From: Candidatus Dojkabacteria bacterium UBA2222
GTDB taxonomy: Bacteria > Patescibacteriota > Dojkabacteria > SC72
Assembly (NCBI GenBank): GCA_002328465.1
Contig: DCUE01000024.1
Span: forward strand, 5,924-12,882
Direction of reading: 5' to 3'
DNA: 6,959 bases
In this document: positions 1 to 6,167 of the stretch, piece after piece
Numbering within the stretch: the first letter of the stretch is position 1
Layout: every line of letters begins with the position of its first letter
Notes under the pieces: generated by a model
Database searches by the model: none
What the model was told of the DNA's origin: nothing
Seen by the model: only the letters and a program-made list of their open reading frames with translations
Translations under genes and position numbers: made by a program

Positions 1-45
1 TGAATTAAATTCATCTCTATTTAATGTTAATACTCCTCTTTGCAT
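1..45 (-). CDS. possible next gene of the copper operon, N-terminal fragment
   Basis: Fifteen open codons start at an ATG (45-43) and run off the left edge; the peptide is MQRGVLTLNRDEFNS. The ATG lies one base after the csoR stop, in the context TAA-T-ATG. The CopA/SafE-like junction in the same operon has exactly this context, which is the main reason for listing it. The peptide is too short to identify. A pattern such as LTxxxF is seen at the start of thioredoxin-like proteins, but this is only a weak hint. It could also be a chance frame, since 15 codons carry little weight. Confidence 0.4.
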   Translation of the reverse strand, partial: MQRGVLTLNRDEFNS

Positions 46-46
46 A

Positions 47-319
47 TTATTTATTTAATAATTTAGAAACTGTTAATATTTCTTCAATCATTTGTTCTTT
101 CTTTTTATACTGTTTTGATGATATGGCTGTTGCAAAACAGTGGTTCAAGTGGTTTTCCATTAATATCTGATGAGCTGATTTTAGAAGACCTATGGCTGCT
201 AAATTCTGTTGCATAATATCTATACAATACTCGTCGTTCTCAGTCATTTCAATCATCTTACTCATTAAGCTTTGAACTTTTTTAAAATTAGTTAAAGCCT
301 TAACTTTCTCTGTATTCAT
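47..319 (-). CDS. csoR: CsoR/RcnR-family copper-sensing transcriptional repressor
   Basis: A 90-residue all-helical protein of the CsoR (DUF156) family, which binds DNA when copper-free and releases it on binding Cu(I). The expected Cu(I) ligand set is present with family spacing: Cys32, His57 and Cys61 (25 and 29 residues apart), inside YCIDIM and ENHLNHC. Second-shell residues match M. tuberculosis CsoR as I recall it: Tyr31 next to Cys32, and a glutamate (Glu80) in a C-terminal IEE stretch. Helix 1 is atypical. The usual RLKxxxG DNA-binding pattern reads NFKKVQS, so a conserved arginine and glycine are missing, though lysines 5, 7, 13 and 14 keep it basic. It is the fourth gene of the operon, 16 bp after the SafE-like gene. 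The start is ATG with no Shine-Dalgarno, preceded by AT-only sequence. The likely target is the palindrome at 4021-4037. Copper rather than nickel or formaldehyde sensing is inferred from the Cys-His-Cys set and neighbours. Confidence 0.9.
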   Translation of the reverse strand: MNTEKVKALTNFKKVQSLMSKMIEMTENDEYCIDIMQQNLAAIGLLKSAHQILMENHLNHCFATAISSKQYKKKEQMIEEILTVSKLLNK

Positions 320-335
320 GTAAATATATATTAAA

Positions 336-1343
336 TTAAAATAGTGGTTTTAAAATACCTACTGATACCAAAGAGGTAAGGAAGGTATAGACAGCAAAGA
401 ATAGGACAAGGAATCCTGATGATTTGAAAAACAAGGAAGATCTTGTTGAGTTGGCCAATTTATTTGAACCAAAAGAGATTAACCCTAGAATTGGTAAAGT
501 ACCTAGTGCAAATATTAACATTATTAATGCCCCATCTAAAACACTACCCGAGGCTATTGCATTTATTTGCATTGATTGAGTAAATCCACACGGTAAGAAG
601 AATGTGCTTGCTCCTAGAAGTATTGGAGTAAATACAGTTTTCATTCTCTCAGTTTTTAGTATTCCAGAGGTTAACTGTTTGGGAATTGTTAATTGTAATT
701 TCTTAAAGAATGGGAATACATCTAAAAGATTTATTGCAAGTATTAGCATAACGATAAAGAGGATGGAGTTAATAATAAAGTAAAAGGTAGGTGAGAGAGA
801 GAATACTGTTCCAATATATCCTAATAATCCTCCAAGTATTAAGAAGGAAATAAGTCGAGATAGATGAAAGAAAAGAAGGGGGATACCTTTAGAATTGTTT
901 TTTGCATACGTAGAAGAGATTGAAAGAACAAGTCCCCCAACTACTGCCATACATGTTGATATAGATGCTATTATTCCAATTAGAAAAACTACTGGGTATG
1001 TTAATGTACTAGCATTGATAAGATTTGTTACTCCAAGATTCTGTACTATGATGAATAGGGAAGAAAACAGAATTGCAATGAGTAGAGCAATTAACAACTC
1101 TTTGTAATTAATTTCTCTTTTTATCTCTTCTTCCTGAGCTGTATATCCATGTTCTTTTATTACACTATTTATTTTTTCGAGAACCTCTCTGTCTTTATCC
1201 TTAGTCTTAAATGTAACCTTACTGTTATTTAGATCTGCTTTAATATCTTTTAACCCATCTATTTTTTCCAGTTTATTTTGAATCAATACTTCACAGGATT
1301 TACAGTGCATACCAGTTATGTAAAGTTCTTTCTTTGTTTCCAT
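336..1343 (-). CDS. HMA-domain/SafE-type (DsbD_2-like) membrane protein
   Basis: A 335-residue membrane protein. Residues 1-70 form a heavy-metal-associated domain with GMHCKSC at 11-17 (Cu(I) ligands Cys14 and Cys17). From about residue 82 there are roughly six to seven membrane helices of the sulfite exporter TauE/SafE or DsbD_2 type. Two conserved cysteine sites lie in the helices: STCMAVVGG around Cys131 and LPCGFTQ around Cys252. By comparison with CcdA/DsbD relatives these could carry electrons or bind metal, but that is inference; sulfite export is unlikely despite the family name. In many bacteria this HMA-SafE unit continues into a C-terminal cupredoxin domain. Here the protein ends soon after the last helix, and a separate cupredoxin-like gene opens the operon. 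The ATG is one base after the copA stop (TAA-T-ATG), suggesting translational coupling. A copper-handling role is well supported by the HMA domain and context; the reaction is unknown. Confidence 0.87.
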   Translation of the reverse strand: METKKELYITGMHCKSCEVLIQNKLEKIDGLKDIKADLNNSKVTFKTKDKDREVLEKINSVIKEHGYTAQEEEIKREINYKELLIALLIAILFSSLFIIVQNLGVTNLINASTLTYPVVFLIGIIASISTCMAVVGGLVLSISSTYAKNNSKGIPLLFFHLSRLISFLILGGLLGYIGTVFSLSPTFYFIINSILFIVMLILAINLLDVFPFFKKLQLTIPKQLTSGILKTERMKTVFTPILLGASTFFLPCGFTQSMQINAIASGSVLDGALIMLIFALGTLPILGLISFGSNKLANSTRSSLFFKSSGFLVLFFAVYTFLTSLVSVGILKPLF

Positions 1344-1344
1344 A

Positions 1345-3591
1345 TTAAATTTTCAATAATTTTAATCTTAATGAGTTACTAACTACAGATACACTGCTTA
1401 ATGCCATTGCAACTCCTGCAAATGCAGGGTCAAGAAGTATTCCCCAAATAGGGTAGAAGAGACCTGCAGCTAAAGGTATTCCGAGGATGTTATAAAAGAA
1501 TGCCCAGAAGAGATTCTGTTTAATTGTAACTATAGTCTTTCTTGATAATGTTATAGCTTTGGGCAACTTCTCAAGATTCCCTCCTAACAGAGTAATATCG
1601 GAGGATTCTATTGCGATATCTGAACCTGTCGCCATTGCGATTCCTACATTTGACTGTGCTAGGGCAGGGGCATCATTTATTCCGTCTCCAATCATTGCTA
1701 CGAAATTACCTTTATTCTGGATTTCTTTAACAATGTTTGCTTTTTCATTTGGTAATACTTCGGCATAGACTGTATCTATGCCTAAATCTTTCGATATATT
1801 GTTTGCAACTGTTTGGTTATCTCCAGTTAACATCACAGTTTTAATTCCTAGGGAGTGAAGTTCATTAATAACTTTCTTGCTTTCTGTTTTTATGGTATCT
1901 GAAATAACTACCGTAGCTAATATCTTCTTACTATTTGTAAACAGAATAGGGGTTTTACCTTCTAAAGAAAGTTTCTCTATTTCCTTTTTATTAGCTTCTA
2001 TCCCTAAATTATCTATAAATTTGTAATTACCAGCATAATATGAAATATTATCAATCATTCCACTTACACCTTTTCCATCAATATTTTTGAAATTATTAAC
2101 CTCTTTAAGATTAATCTTCAATTCTTTAGCCTTCTTTTGTATTGCGATAGCGAGTGGATGATCAGATTTCTCTTCTAGTGAATAGAGTAAGCTTAAAATA
2201 TCATCCTCACCAAGATTGCTCTCTTTGTTAAAAATGATTTCACTTACTTCTGGTTGTCCATTTGTTAATGTACCTGTTTTATCAAATATTACTGTATCAA
2301 CCTTATATAGCTTCTCTAGACTCTCTGCGTTTTTAATCAGTATTCCCGCTTGTGCACCCTTTCCTACCCCTACAATGATTGCAGTAGGAGTTGCCAGTCC
2401 TAAAGCACATGGACATGCTATTACCAAAACAGCAACAAAAGAGGATATCCCATATGTTAGAGCATCATTAAAAGGTAAATATATTTTTCCAATAAATATC
2501 CAAGTTATCAGAGATAGGATAGCGATTACTAATACCGTAGGAACAAATACTTGAGATACCTTATCAGCTAGATTCTGTATGGGAGCTTTACTGTTTTGAG
2601 CCTCTTCAACCATCCTAATTATTGTTGAAAGCATTGTATCAGAACCAACTTTGAGAGCTTTAAATTTAAAATATCCCTGTTTATTAACAGAACCACTTAA
2701 TATTTCGTCTCCAACGGTCTTTTCAACGGGGATTGGTTCTCCTGTGAGCATTGAAATATCTAATACTCCTGAACCACTGATAATTTCACCATCAACGGGA
2801 ATTTTTGTTCCCGCTTTAATAATTAAAATATCACCAATAGCTATTTCAGATATATCTACCTTTTGTTCAATTCCATCTCTTTCGACTAAAGCAGTTTTTG
2901 CTTGAAGATTTAATAATTTTTGGATAGCTTCTCCAGTTTTGAATTTTGAGCGTGTTTCTAAAAATTTACCTAACAAAACAAAACCAATGATAATTATTAC
3001 ACTATCGTAATACATTGATTCTGGCAGACCCAAATCAAATTTTATATATGATGATATTAATATCGTAGAACTGTATATATATGCTGCAACGGTACCTAAG
3101 CCAATGAGAGTATCCATATCAGCACCTTTTCCTTTTATAAATCTAATTAAACCTTTTATAAATTGATTACCGAATACAAAAAGAGTAACTGTTGAAATTA
3201 TGAAGAGAATTGTATTGAGAATCATCATATCTATTTTTATCATTGGAAGGGAAGATACCTTGTTAGAAAGTATGTCATAGAGCATGTATAGAAAGAGAGA
3301 GAGGGCAAAGGGTAGTAAGAAATAGAGTCTGTTTCTTTGAGTTCTTAACTCAGCAACTTTTTTTTTACTTAGATCATCCGTATTAATATCTAGTTCATAA
3401 CCTATTTCCTTAACCAAACTGTTCAATTTCTCTATAGAGGAGAGCTTCTCGTCATATGTAATCGTAGCTTTCTCAGTTGCATAGTTAACCTTAATATCCT
3501 TCACAGATTTCTCTTTTGATAATTTGGTTTCAATATTTATAGCACAGCTTGCACAGTGCATTCCTTTTATGGAAACTATTTTTTCTTTCAC
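1345..3591 (-). CDS. copA: Cu(I)-exporting P1B-type ATPase CopA
   Basis: A complete 748-residue heavy-metal ATPase that pumps cytosolic Cu(I) out across the membrane using ATP. One N-terminal HMA domain has GMHCASC at 10-16. Eight membrane helices follow the family layout. The actuator domain has TGE at 283-285, the sixth helix has the CPC metal site at 393-395, and the phosphorylation motif DKTGT gives Asp437. The nucleotide-binding domain has His478-Pro479, TGD at 589-591 and GDGIND at 635-640. Tyr700-Asn701 in helix 7 and MxxSS from Met729 in helix 8 are the Cu(I)-specific (P1B-1) signatures, so copper or silver is the substrate rather than zinc or cadmium. The start is GTG at 3591-3589, placed so that the HMA domain is complete at once. 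It is 8 bp after the cupredoxin gene's stop. No key residue is missing. Direction of transport (export) is family knowledge supported by the CsoR context. Confidence 0.96.
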   Translation of the reverse strand: MKEKIVSIKGMHCASCAINIETKLSKEKSVKDIKVNYATEKATITYDEKLSSIEKLNSLVKEIGYELDINTDDLSKKKVAELRTQRNRLYFLLPFALSLFLYMLYDILSNKVSSLPMIKIDMMILNTILFIISTVTLFVFGNQFIKGLIRFIKGKGADMDTLIGLGTVAAYIYSSTILISSYIKFDLGLPESMYYDSVIIIIGFVLLGKFLETRSKFKTGEAIQKLLNLQAKTALVERDGIEQKVDISEIAIGDILIIKAGTKIPVDGEIISGSGVLDISMLTGEPIPVEKTVGDEILSGSVNKQGYFKFKALKVGSDTMLSTIIRMVEEAQNSKAPIQNLADKVSQVFVPTVLVIAILSLITWIFIGKIYLPFNDALTYGISSFVAVLVIACPCALGLATPTAIIVGVGKGAQAGILIKNAESLEKLYKVDTVIFDKTGTLTNGQPEVSEIIFNKESNLGEDDILSLLYSLEEKSDHPLAIAIQKKAKELKINLKEVNNFKNIDGKGVSGMIDNISYYAGNYKFIDNLGIEANKKEIEKLSLEGKTPILFTNSKKILATVVISDTIKTESKKVINELHSLGIKTVMLTGDNQTVANNISKDLGIDTVYAEVLPNEKANIVKEIQNKGNFVAMIGDGINDAPALAQSNVGIAMATGSDIAIESSDITLLGGNLEKLPKAITLSRKTIVTIKQNLFWAFFYNILGIPLAAGLFYPIWGILLDPAFAGVAMALSSVSVVSNSLRLKLLKI

Positions 3592-3599
3592 GACATTAC

Positions 3600-4001
3600 C
3601 TAGTTAAAATTAATCGTAAAGGTATACATTCCCATACTGCAAGAACCAAAAATTTCTTGTCCTTTTTTAGGGATACCCAGTGGTATTTCAGTTACTCCTT
3701 CGGTAGGTAATATCTGGTTAATTTTTAATGAAGGAATTCTAAAAGATCTTTCACAACCATATGAATTTTCAGAATTCATTTTAAGGATGGTTTCAATATT
3801 TGCTTTTGCATAAATTTCTCTTGGGAAGTATCCTCCCCCTGTTGATGTTACATTCACTATTTGTACTCCATCTTCTATTTCAACATTTGAGGTTATTGAT
3901 TCTGATTTAACCTCTTTAGTGTCGCTTCCCTTCGAGAGAGAAACTAATACAACGATAGAGATAGATATTAGAATTGAAAGGACAATTAAGATTTTTTTCA
4001 C
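3600..4001 (-). CDS. membrane-anchored cupredoxin-like copper-binding protein
   Basis: First gene of the copper operon. From the GTG at 4001 it has 133 residues: a lysine pair, one hydrophobic segment (about residues 4-22) acting as signal anchor or signal peptide, a polar linker, and a beta-rich domain. That domain has a GGGYFPREI entry strand, an early Cys83 (YGCERSF) and a closing loop GSCSMGMYTF with Cys121, Met123 and Met125. This matches the small cupredoxin-like domains often fused to SafE-like membrane proteins, so the copper ligands are probably Cys83 and the Cys-x-Met-x-Met loop. No lipobox cysteine follows the hydrophobic segment. It should face the outside of the membrane and bind or hand over copper there. 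An upstream in-frame GTG at 4028 would add nine residues, but it lies inside the predicted operator about 9 bases from the transcription start; I prefer 4001. Neither start has a Shine-Dalgarno. Family assignment is good; the precise role is inferred. Confidence 0.78.
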   Translation of the reverse strand: MKKILIVLSILISISIVVLVSLSKGSDTKEVKSESITSNVEIEDGVQIVNVTSTGGGYFPREIYAKANIETILKMNSENSYGCERSFRIPSLKINQILPTEGVTEIPLGIPKKGQEIFGSCSMGMYTFTINFN

Positions 4002-4020
4002 ATTAGAAAAGTAAAAACTT

Positions 4021-4037
4021 ATCCCCACCTAGGGTAT
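4021..4037 (-). promoter_or_regulatory. probable CsoR operator
   Basis: On the minus strand the 17-mer ATACCCTAGGTGGGGAT is an imperfect palindrome around position 4029: five of the six outer base pairs (ATACCC against GGGGAT) match. Its length and ATACCC...GGG(T)AT layout resemble CsoR operators such as that of Bacillus subtilis copZA as I recall it. It is a G/C-rich island in an otherwise AT-rich intergenic stretch. It begins 6-7 bp after the -10 box, so bound CsoR would cover the transcription start of the operon that encodes csoR. Confidence 0.72.
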
Positions 4038-4043
4038 GGGTCT

Positions 4044-4072
4044 ATATTATTATTTACAAATCAGGATGTCAA
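4044..4072 (-). promoter_or_regulatory. sigma70-type promoter of the copper operon
   Basis: Reading the minus strand, a perfect -35 box TTGACA (4072-4067) is followed after exactly 17 bp by a -10 box TAATAT (4049-4044). The expected transcription start is near 4037, the first base of the predicted CsoR operator. The leader before the preferred GTG start would be about 36 bases. All four copper genes downstream lie on this strand with gaps of 16 bp or less, so this is probably their main promoter. Confidence 0.75.
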
Positions 4073-4077
4073 CGATA

Positions 4078-4106
4078 TTAACATTTAAGTAGAAATATCT
4101 TAGAAT
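4078..4106 (+). promoter_or_regulatory. sigma70-type promoter of the PspC/LiaF-like operon
   Basis: A -35 box TTAACA (4078-4083) lies 17 bp before a -10 box TAGAAT (4101-4106), each one mismatch from consensus. The start would be near 4113, giving a leader of about 27 bases before the pspC-like ATG. Its -35 is only 5 bp from that of the divergent copper promoter. An alternative is a start from the TATATA/TATAAA sequence next to the ATG, which would give a nearly leaderless transcript. Confidence 0.55.
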
Positions 4107-4123
4107 AGGGGTAGATATTTAAG

Positions 4124-4139
4124 ATTAATATATATAAAT
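4124..4139 (+). repeat. AT-only 16-bp direct repeat, copy 1, abutting the pspC-like start codon
   Basis: ATTAATATATATAAAT ends directly before the ATG at 4140. An identical copy lies at 4430-4445. It contains no Shine-Dalgarno-like bases. It may act as an unstructured ribosome-loading leader or as a second -10 region; the sequence does not decide which. Confidence 0.6.
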
Positions 4140-4430
4140 ATGGAAAGAAAACTGTACAGATCTGAGAAAGATAAAATGATAGGGGGAGTTTGTGGAGGAC
4201 TGGGTGAGTACTTTAATATTGATTCAACAATTGTTAGGCTAGTGTTTGCATTAATTGTTCTCTATGGAGGTAGTGGTTTAATTCTTTACATTATCCTTTG
4301 GATAGTGGTTCCAACAGAATCACAGGCAAAATCATCTTCAGAAGAGGTTGTTAAGAAAAACACAGAAGAGATTAAGGAGAAGGTTAGTAATGCTGTTAAG
4401 AATGTTAAATCAGATACTAAGGGTAAATAA
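4140..4430 (+). CDS. PspC-domain small membrane protein
   Basis: A 96-residue protein with a PspC domain (PF04024 type) over about residues 3-60. The N-terminal KLYRSEKDKMIGGVCGGLGE block and the following FNIDSTIVR helix are typical. One strongly hydrophobic membrane span (about 34-58, VRLVFALIVLYGG onward) is followed by a charged lysine/glutamate-rich tail of about 35 residues, probably helical. PspC proteins sit in the inner membrane and take part in envelope-stress responses, for example with PspB/PspA in proteobacteria or beside LiaF-like proteins in other groups. It is the first gene of a plus-strand operon, 30 bp before the first LiaF-like gene, which supports the envelope-stress reading. 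No PspA, PspB or PspF is in the window. The start ATG is fixed by the PspC motif only three residues in, and there is no Shine-Dalgarno. The domain call is firm; the pathway is inferred. Confidence 0.9.
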   Translation: MERKLYRSEKDKMIGGVCGGLGEYFNIDSTIVRLVFALIVLYGGSGLILYIILWIVVPTESQAKSSSEEVVKKNTEEIKEKVSNAVKNVKSDTKGK

Positions 4431-4445
4431 TTAATATATATAAAT
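4430..4445 (+). repeat. AT-only 16-bp direct repeat, copy 2, before the first LiaF-like gene
   Basis: Identical to 4124-4139. It starts at the last base of the pspC-like stop codon and is followed by TAATATATTTTAATA directly before the ATG at 4461. The motif ATATTTTAA (4450-4458) recurs at 5477-5485, one base before the start of the next gene. These shared AT-only leaders replace Shine-Dalgarno sites in this operon. Confidence 0.6.
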
Positions 4446-4460
4446 TAATATATTTTAATA

Positions 4461-5471
4461 ATGGAAGAGAGTAATTTAAGATACTCTAGTGGAAGGAACT
4501 ACTCATGGGCAGCTTTTCTGATTCTCGTTGGAATAATGTTTCTTTTAAATACAACAGGCACTATTGGATGGGGTATTTGGTTGTATATAGCTAGATTCTG
4601 GCCAATACTGATTGTTCTAATAGGTATTCGTTTAATATTGGGTAATTCCCTAGTTGCAAGGATATTGGGTATGCTATTTACCATTGTATTAACAATTGGT
4701 GCATTTGGGGTTGCATATATGCAATTTACAGAAAAGGGTTTTCCATTTCTTCCATCGAAGATAAATGACTGGGTGCTTGAAGGAGGAAGTGGAATGTTTA
4801 ATTTAGGACAGGAGAGTGTTGAGGAGAGTATTATACTTTCTTCAGATGAATATACAGGAGTACAGGAGAGATCTTTAACCATAGATGTAGGTGCTTGTGA
4901 TTTTAAAATGAGAGATGATGATATCGAGGAGTATATCTCTATAGAGACAAAGTTTCCAAAGAGTTATGAATCTCCTGAATTAGAGCACACATTTGATAAG
5001 GGGAAACTTGATTTAACATTAACAGGCGCTACAGCAAAGGCTTTTTACCTCTTTTATGATGAATCAAAATATGATATTACTTTAGGTCAGTGGGAAATTC
5101 CAACAGATTTAGATATTACTTTAGGTGCAGGAAAGGGTGGAATAATACTAGAAAAGGTCCCAGTTAAAGATTTCTGGGCAGAAGTAGGTGCCGGTAAATT
5201 TAATATTGAGTTTAATGTTGACACTATTCCTACTGGAGATGTTCGCCTTACAGTTGGAGCGGGAGAAATGAATCTAAAAATTCCAACTAGAGTAGGATAT
5301 ATTTTGGATTACGACTTAGGTATTGGGAGTATTACAATGAATGGTGGTGAGATATCTGGAGTTTCAGGTGGTAGAGGAAAATATACATCAGGCAACTATA
5401 ATACTTCTGATATGAAGATAAATATCTATGTATCAGTTGGTGTTGGAGAATTCAATATAGATAATATTTAA
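4461..5471 (+). CDS. LiaF-like membrane protein with repetitive beta (toast-rack-like) domain
   Basis: A 336-residue protein. The N-terminal third has about three membrane helices (near 15-31, 37-60 and 66-88) with an ARFWPILIVLIGIRL segment typical of LiaI/LiaF-like transmembrane regions. The rest (about 135-336) is beta-rich and built on a recurring glycine turn between strands: VGACDF (143), LGAGKG (221), VGAGKF (242), VGAGEM (265), LGIGSI (286) and VGVGEF (326). This fits the toast-rack/DUF4097-like adhesin folds linked to LiaF-type proteins. The domain is probably on one face of the membrane as a stress sensor or scaffold; its ligand is unknown. It is 30 bp downstream of the PspC-domain gene and 15 bp before a second LiaF-like gene with a related membrane region, so all three are probably co-transcribed. 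The ATG has no Shine-Dalgarno. The family level is fairly secure; the function is inferred from relatives. Confidence 0.8.
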   Translation: MEESNLRYSSGRNYSWAAFLILVGIMFLLNTTGTIGWGIWLYIARFWPILIVLIGIRLILGNSLVARILGMLFTIVLTIGAFGVAYMQFTEKGFPFLPSKINDWVLEGGSGMFNLGQESVEESIILSSDEYTGVQERSLTIDVGACDFKMRDDDIEEYISIETKFPKSYESPELEHTFDKGKLDLTLTGATAKAFYLFYDESKYDITLGQWEIPTDLDITLGAGKGGIILEKVPVKDFWAEVGAGKFNIEFNVDTIPTGDVRLTVGAGEMNLKIPTRVGYILDYDLGIGSITMNGGEISGVSGGRGKYTSGNYNTSDMKINIYVSVGVGEFNIDNI

Positions 5472-5486
5472 TAAAAATATTTTAAC

Positions 5487-6167
5487 ATGAAGAATAACGC
5501 TAGATTTCTCTTCGGAGTACTTGTTGTTGTAATAGGGATAAGCTTGTTATTTGAGCAAGCAGGTATATTCCCAGTATTTAGCAAATATATGTGGTTTACG
5601 ATATCAAAGTTTTGGCCATTAATATTAATATTTTTAGGTGCGAAACTTTTAATTAGTAAGAATGATGTTCCTGGAATTATACTTTTGTTATTGGGAGTAG
5701 CATTTCTGTCCTCCACACTATTTACTTGGAATTTCTTTTCTGTAATTTGGCCGGTTGCCATTATTGCAATAGGTATATCTATTCTTTTTAGAAATGAAAC
5801 TAAGGTGAAATCTAATGTAACGAGTTCTTCTACAGATAAAAACTATCTATCAGAATCTGTTGTGTTTTGGGGTGTTGATAGAAAGGTAAAATCTAAGGAG
5901 TTTAAGGGTGGGGAATTTAATGTAGCATTTGGAGGATTACAGTTAGATTTAAGAGAGGCGAAGATTGCAAAGAGCGGTGCTAAAGTACACATCAATTGTG
6001 CATTTGGTGGAGTAGAAATATTTGTACCGAAAGATTGTAGGATAAAGACAACAGGAACAGGTGTTCTTGGAGGATGGAATCCTGAAGTAAAAGAGAGGGA
6101 TGTTTCAGATCCAGTATTAGAAATAACTGGAGGGGTAATATTTGGAGGTGTAGATATTAAGGAGTAG
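5487..6167 (+). CDS. LiaF-like envelope-stress membrane protein
   Basis: A 226-residue protein with four predicted membrane helices (about 7-23, 41-56, 61-79 and 84-101) containing the FWP and IWP turns of LiaI/LiaF transmembrane domains. A serine-rich linker (about 106-120) leads to a LiaF-type C-terminal domain (PF09922-like). That domain has repeated aromatic/hydrophobic-GG turns: AFGGLQLDLREAKI (147-160), CAFGGVEIFVP (171-181), LGG (194) and IFGGVDI (218-224). In Firmicutes LiaF inhibits the LiaS kinase in the cell-wall-antibiotic response, but no kinase or regulator gene is in this window. The segment ISKFWPLILIFLGAKLLI matches IARFWPILIVLIGIRLIL of the preceding gene, so the two probably arose by duplication with different C-terminal domains. 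It ends 11 bp inside the convergent gene. The ATG lacks a Shine-Dalgarno but is preceded by ATATTTTAAC. Confidence 0.87.
   Translation: MKNNARFLFGVLVVVIGISLLFEQAGIFPVFSKYMWFTISKFWPLILIFLGAKLLISKNDVPGIILLLLGVAFLSSTLFTWNFFSVIWPVAIIAIGISILFRNETKVKSNVTSSSTDKNYLSESVVFWGVDRKVKSKEFKGGEFNVAFGGLQLDLREAKIAKSGAKVHINCAFGGVEIFVPKDCRIKTTGTGVLGGWNPEVKERDVSDPVLEITGGVIFGGVDIKE

Noticed and set aside
1..13. Perfect inverted repeat TGAATT-A-AATTCA at the left edge as a terminator or operator.
   Set aside because: All A/T apart from one pair, only a 1-base spacer, no T-run, and it lies inside the open frame that continues the operon. Expected by chance at this composition.
336..1343. Reading the SafE-like protein as a sulfite or taurine exporter.
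   Set aside because: The family name is historical. The N-terminal HMA metal-binding domain and the CopA/CsoR context point to copper handling.
895..2905. Plus-strand open frames of 69-112 codons at 895-1107, 1559-1768, 2216-2554 and 2651-2905.
   Set aside because: They lie wholly within the SafE-like and CopA genes on the other strand, whose motifs are complete; the translations show no domain or plausible composition.
3588..3596. A two-codon frame (ATG TCG TGA) whose stop overlaps the GTG start of copA, as a regulatory mini-ORF.
   Set aside because: Too short to judge and out of frame with copA; a chance ATG three codons long is common. The GTG start stands on the HMA domain position.
4021..4139. 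Riboswitch or small RNA in the divergent intergenic region.
   Set aside because: About 100 bp, fully accounted for by two promoters, an operator and an AT-only leader; no conserved riboswitch core or stable GC stem is visible.
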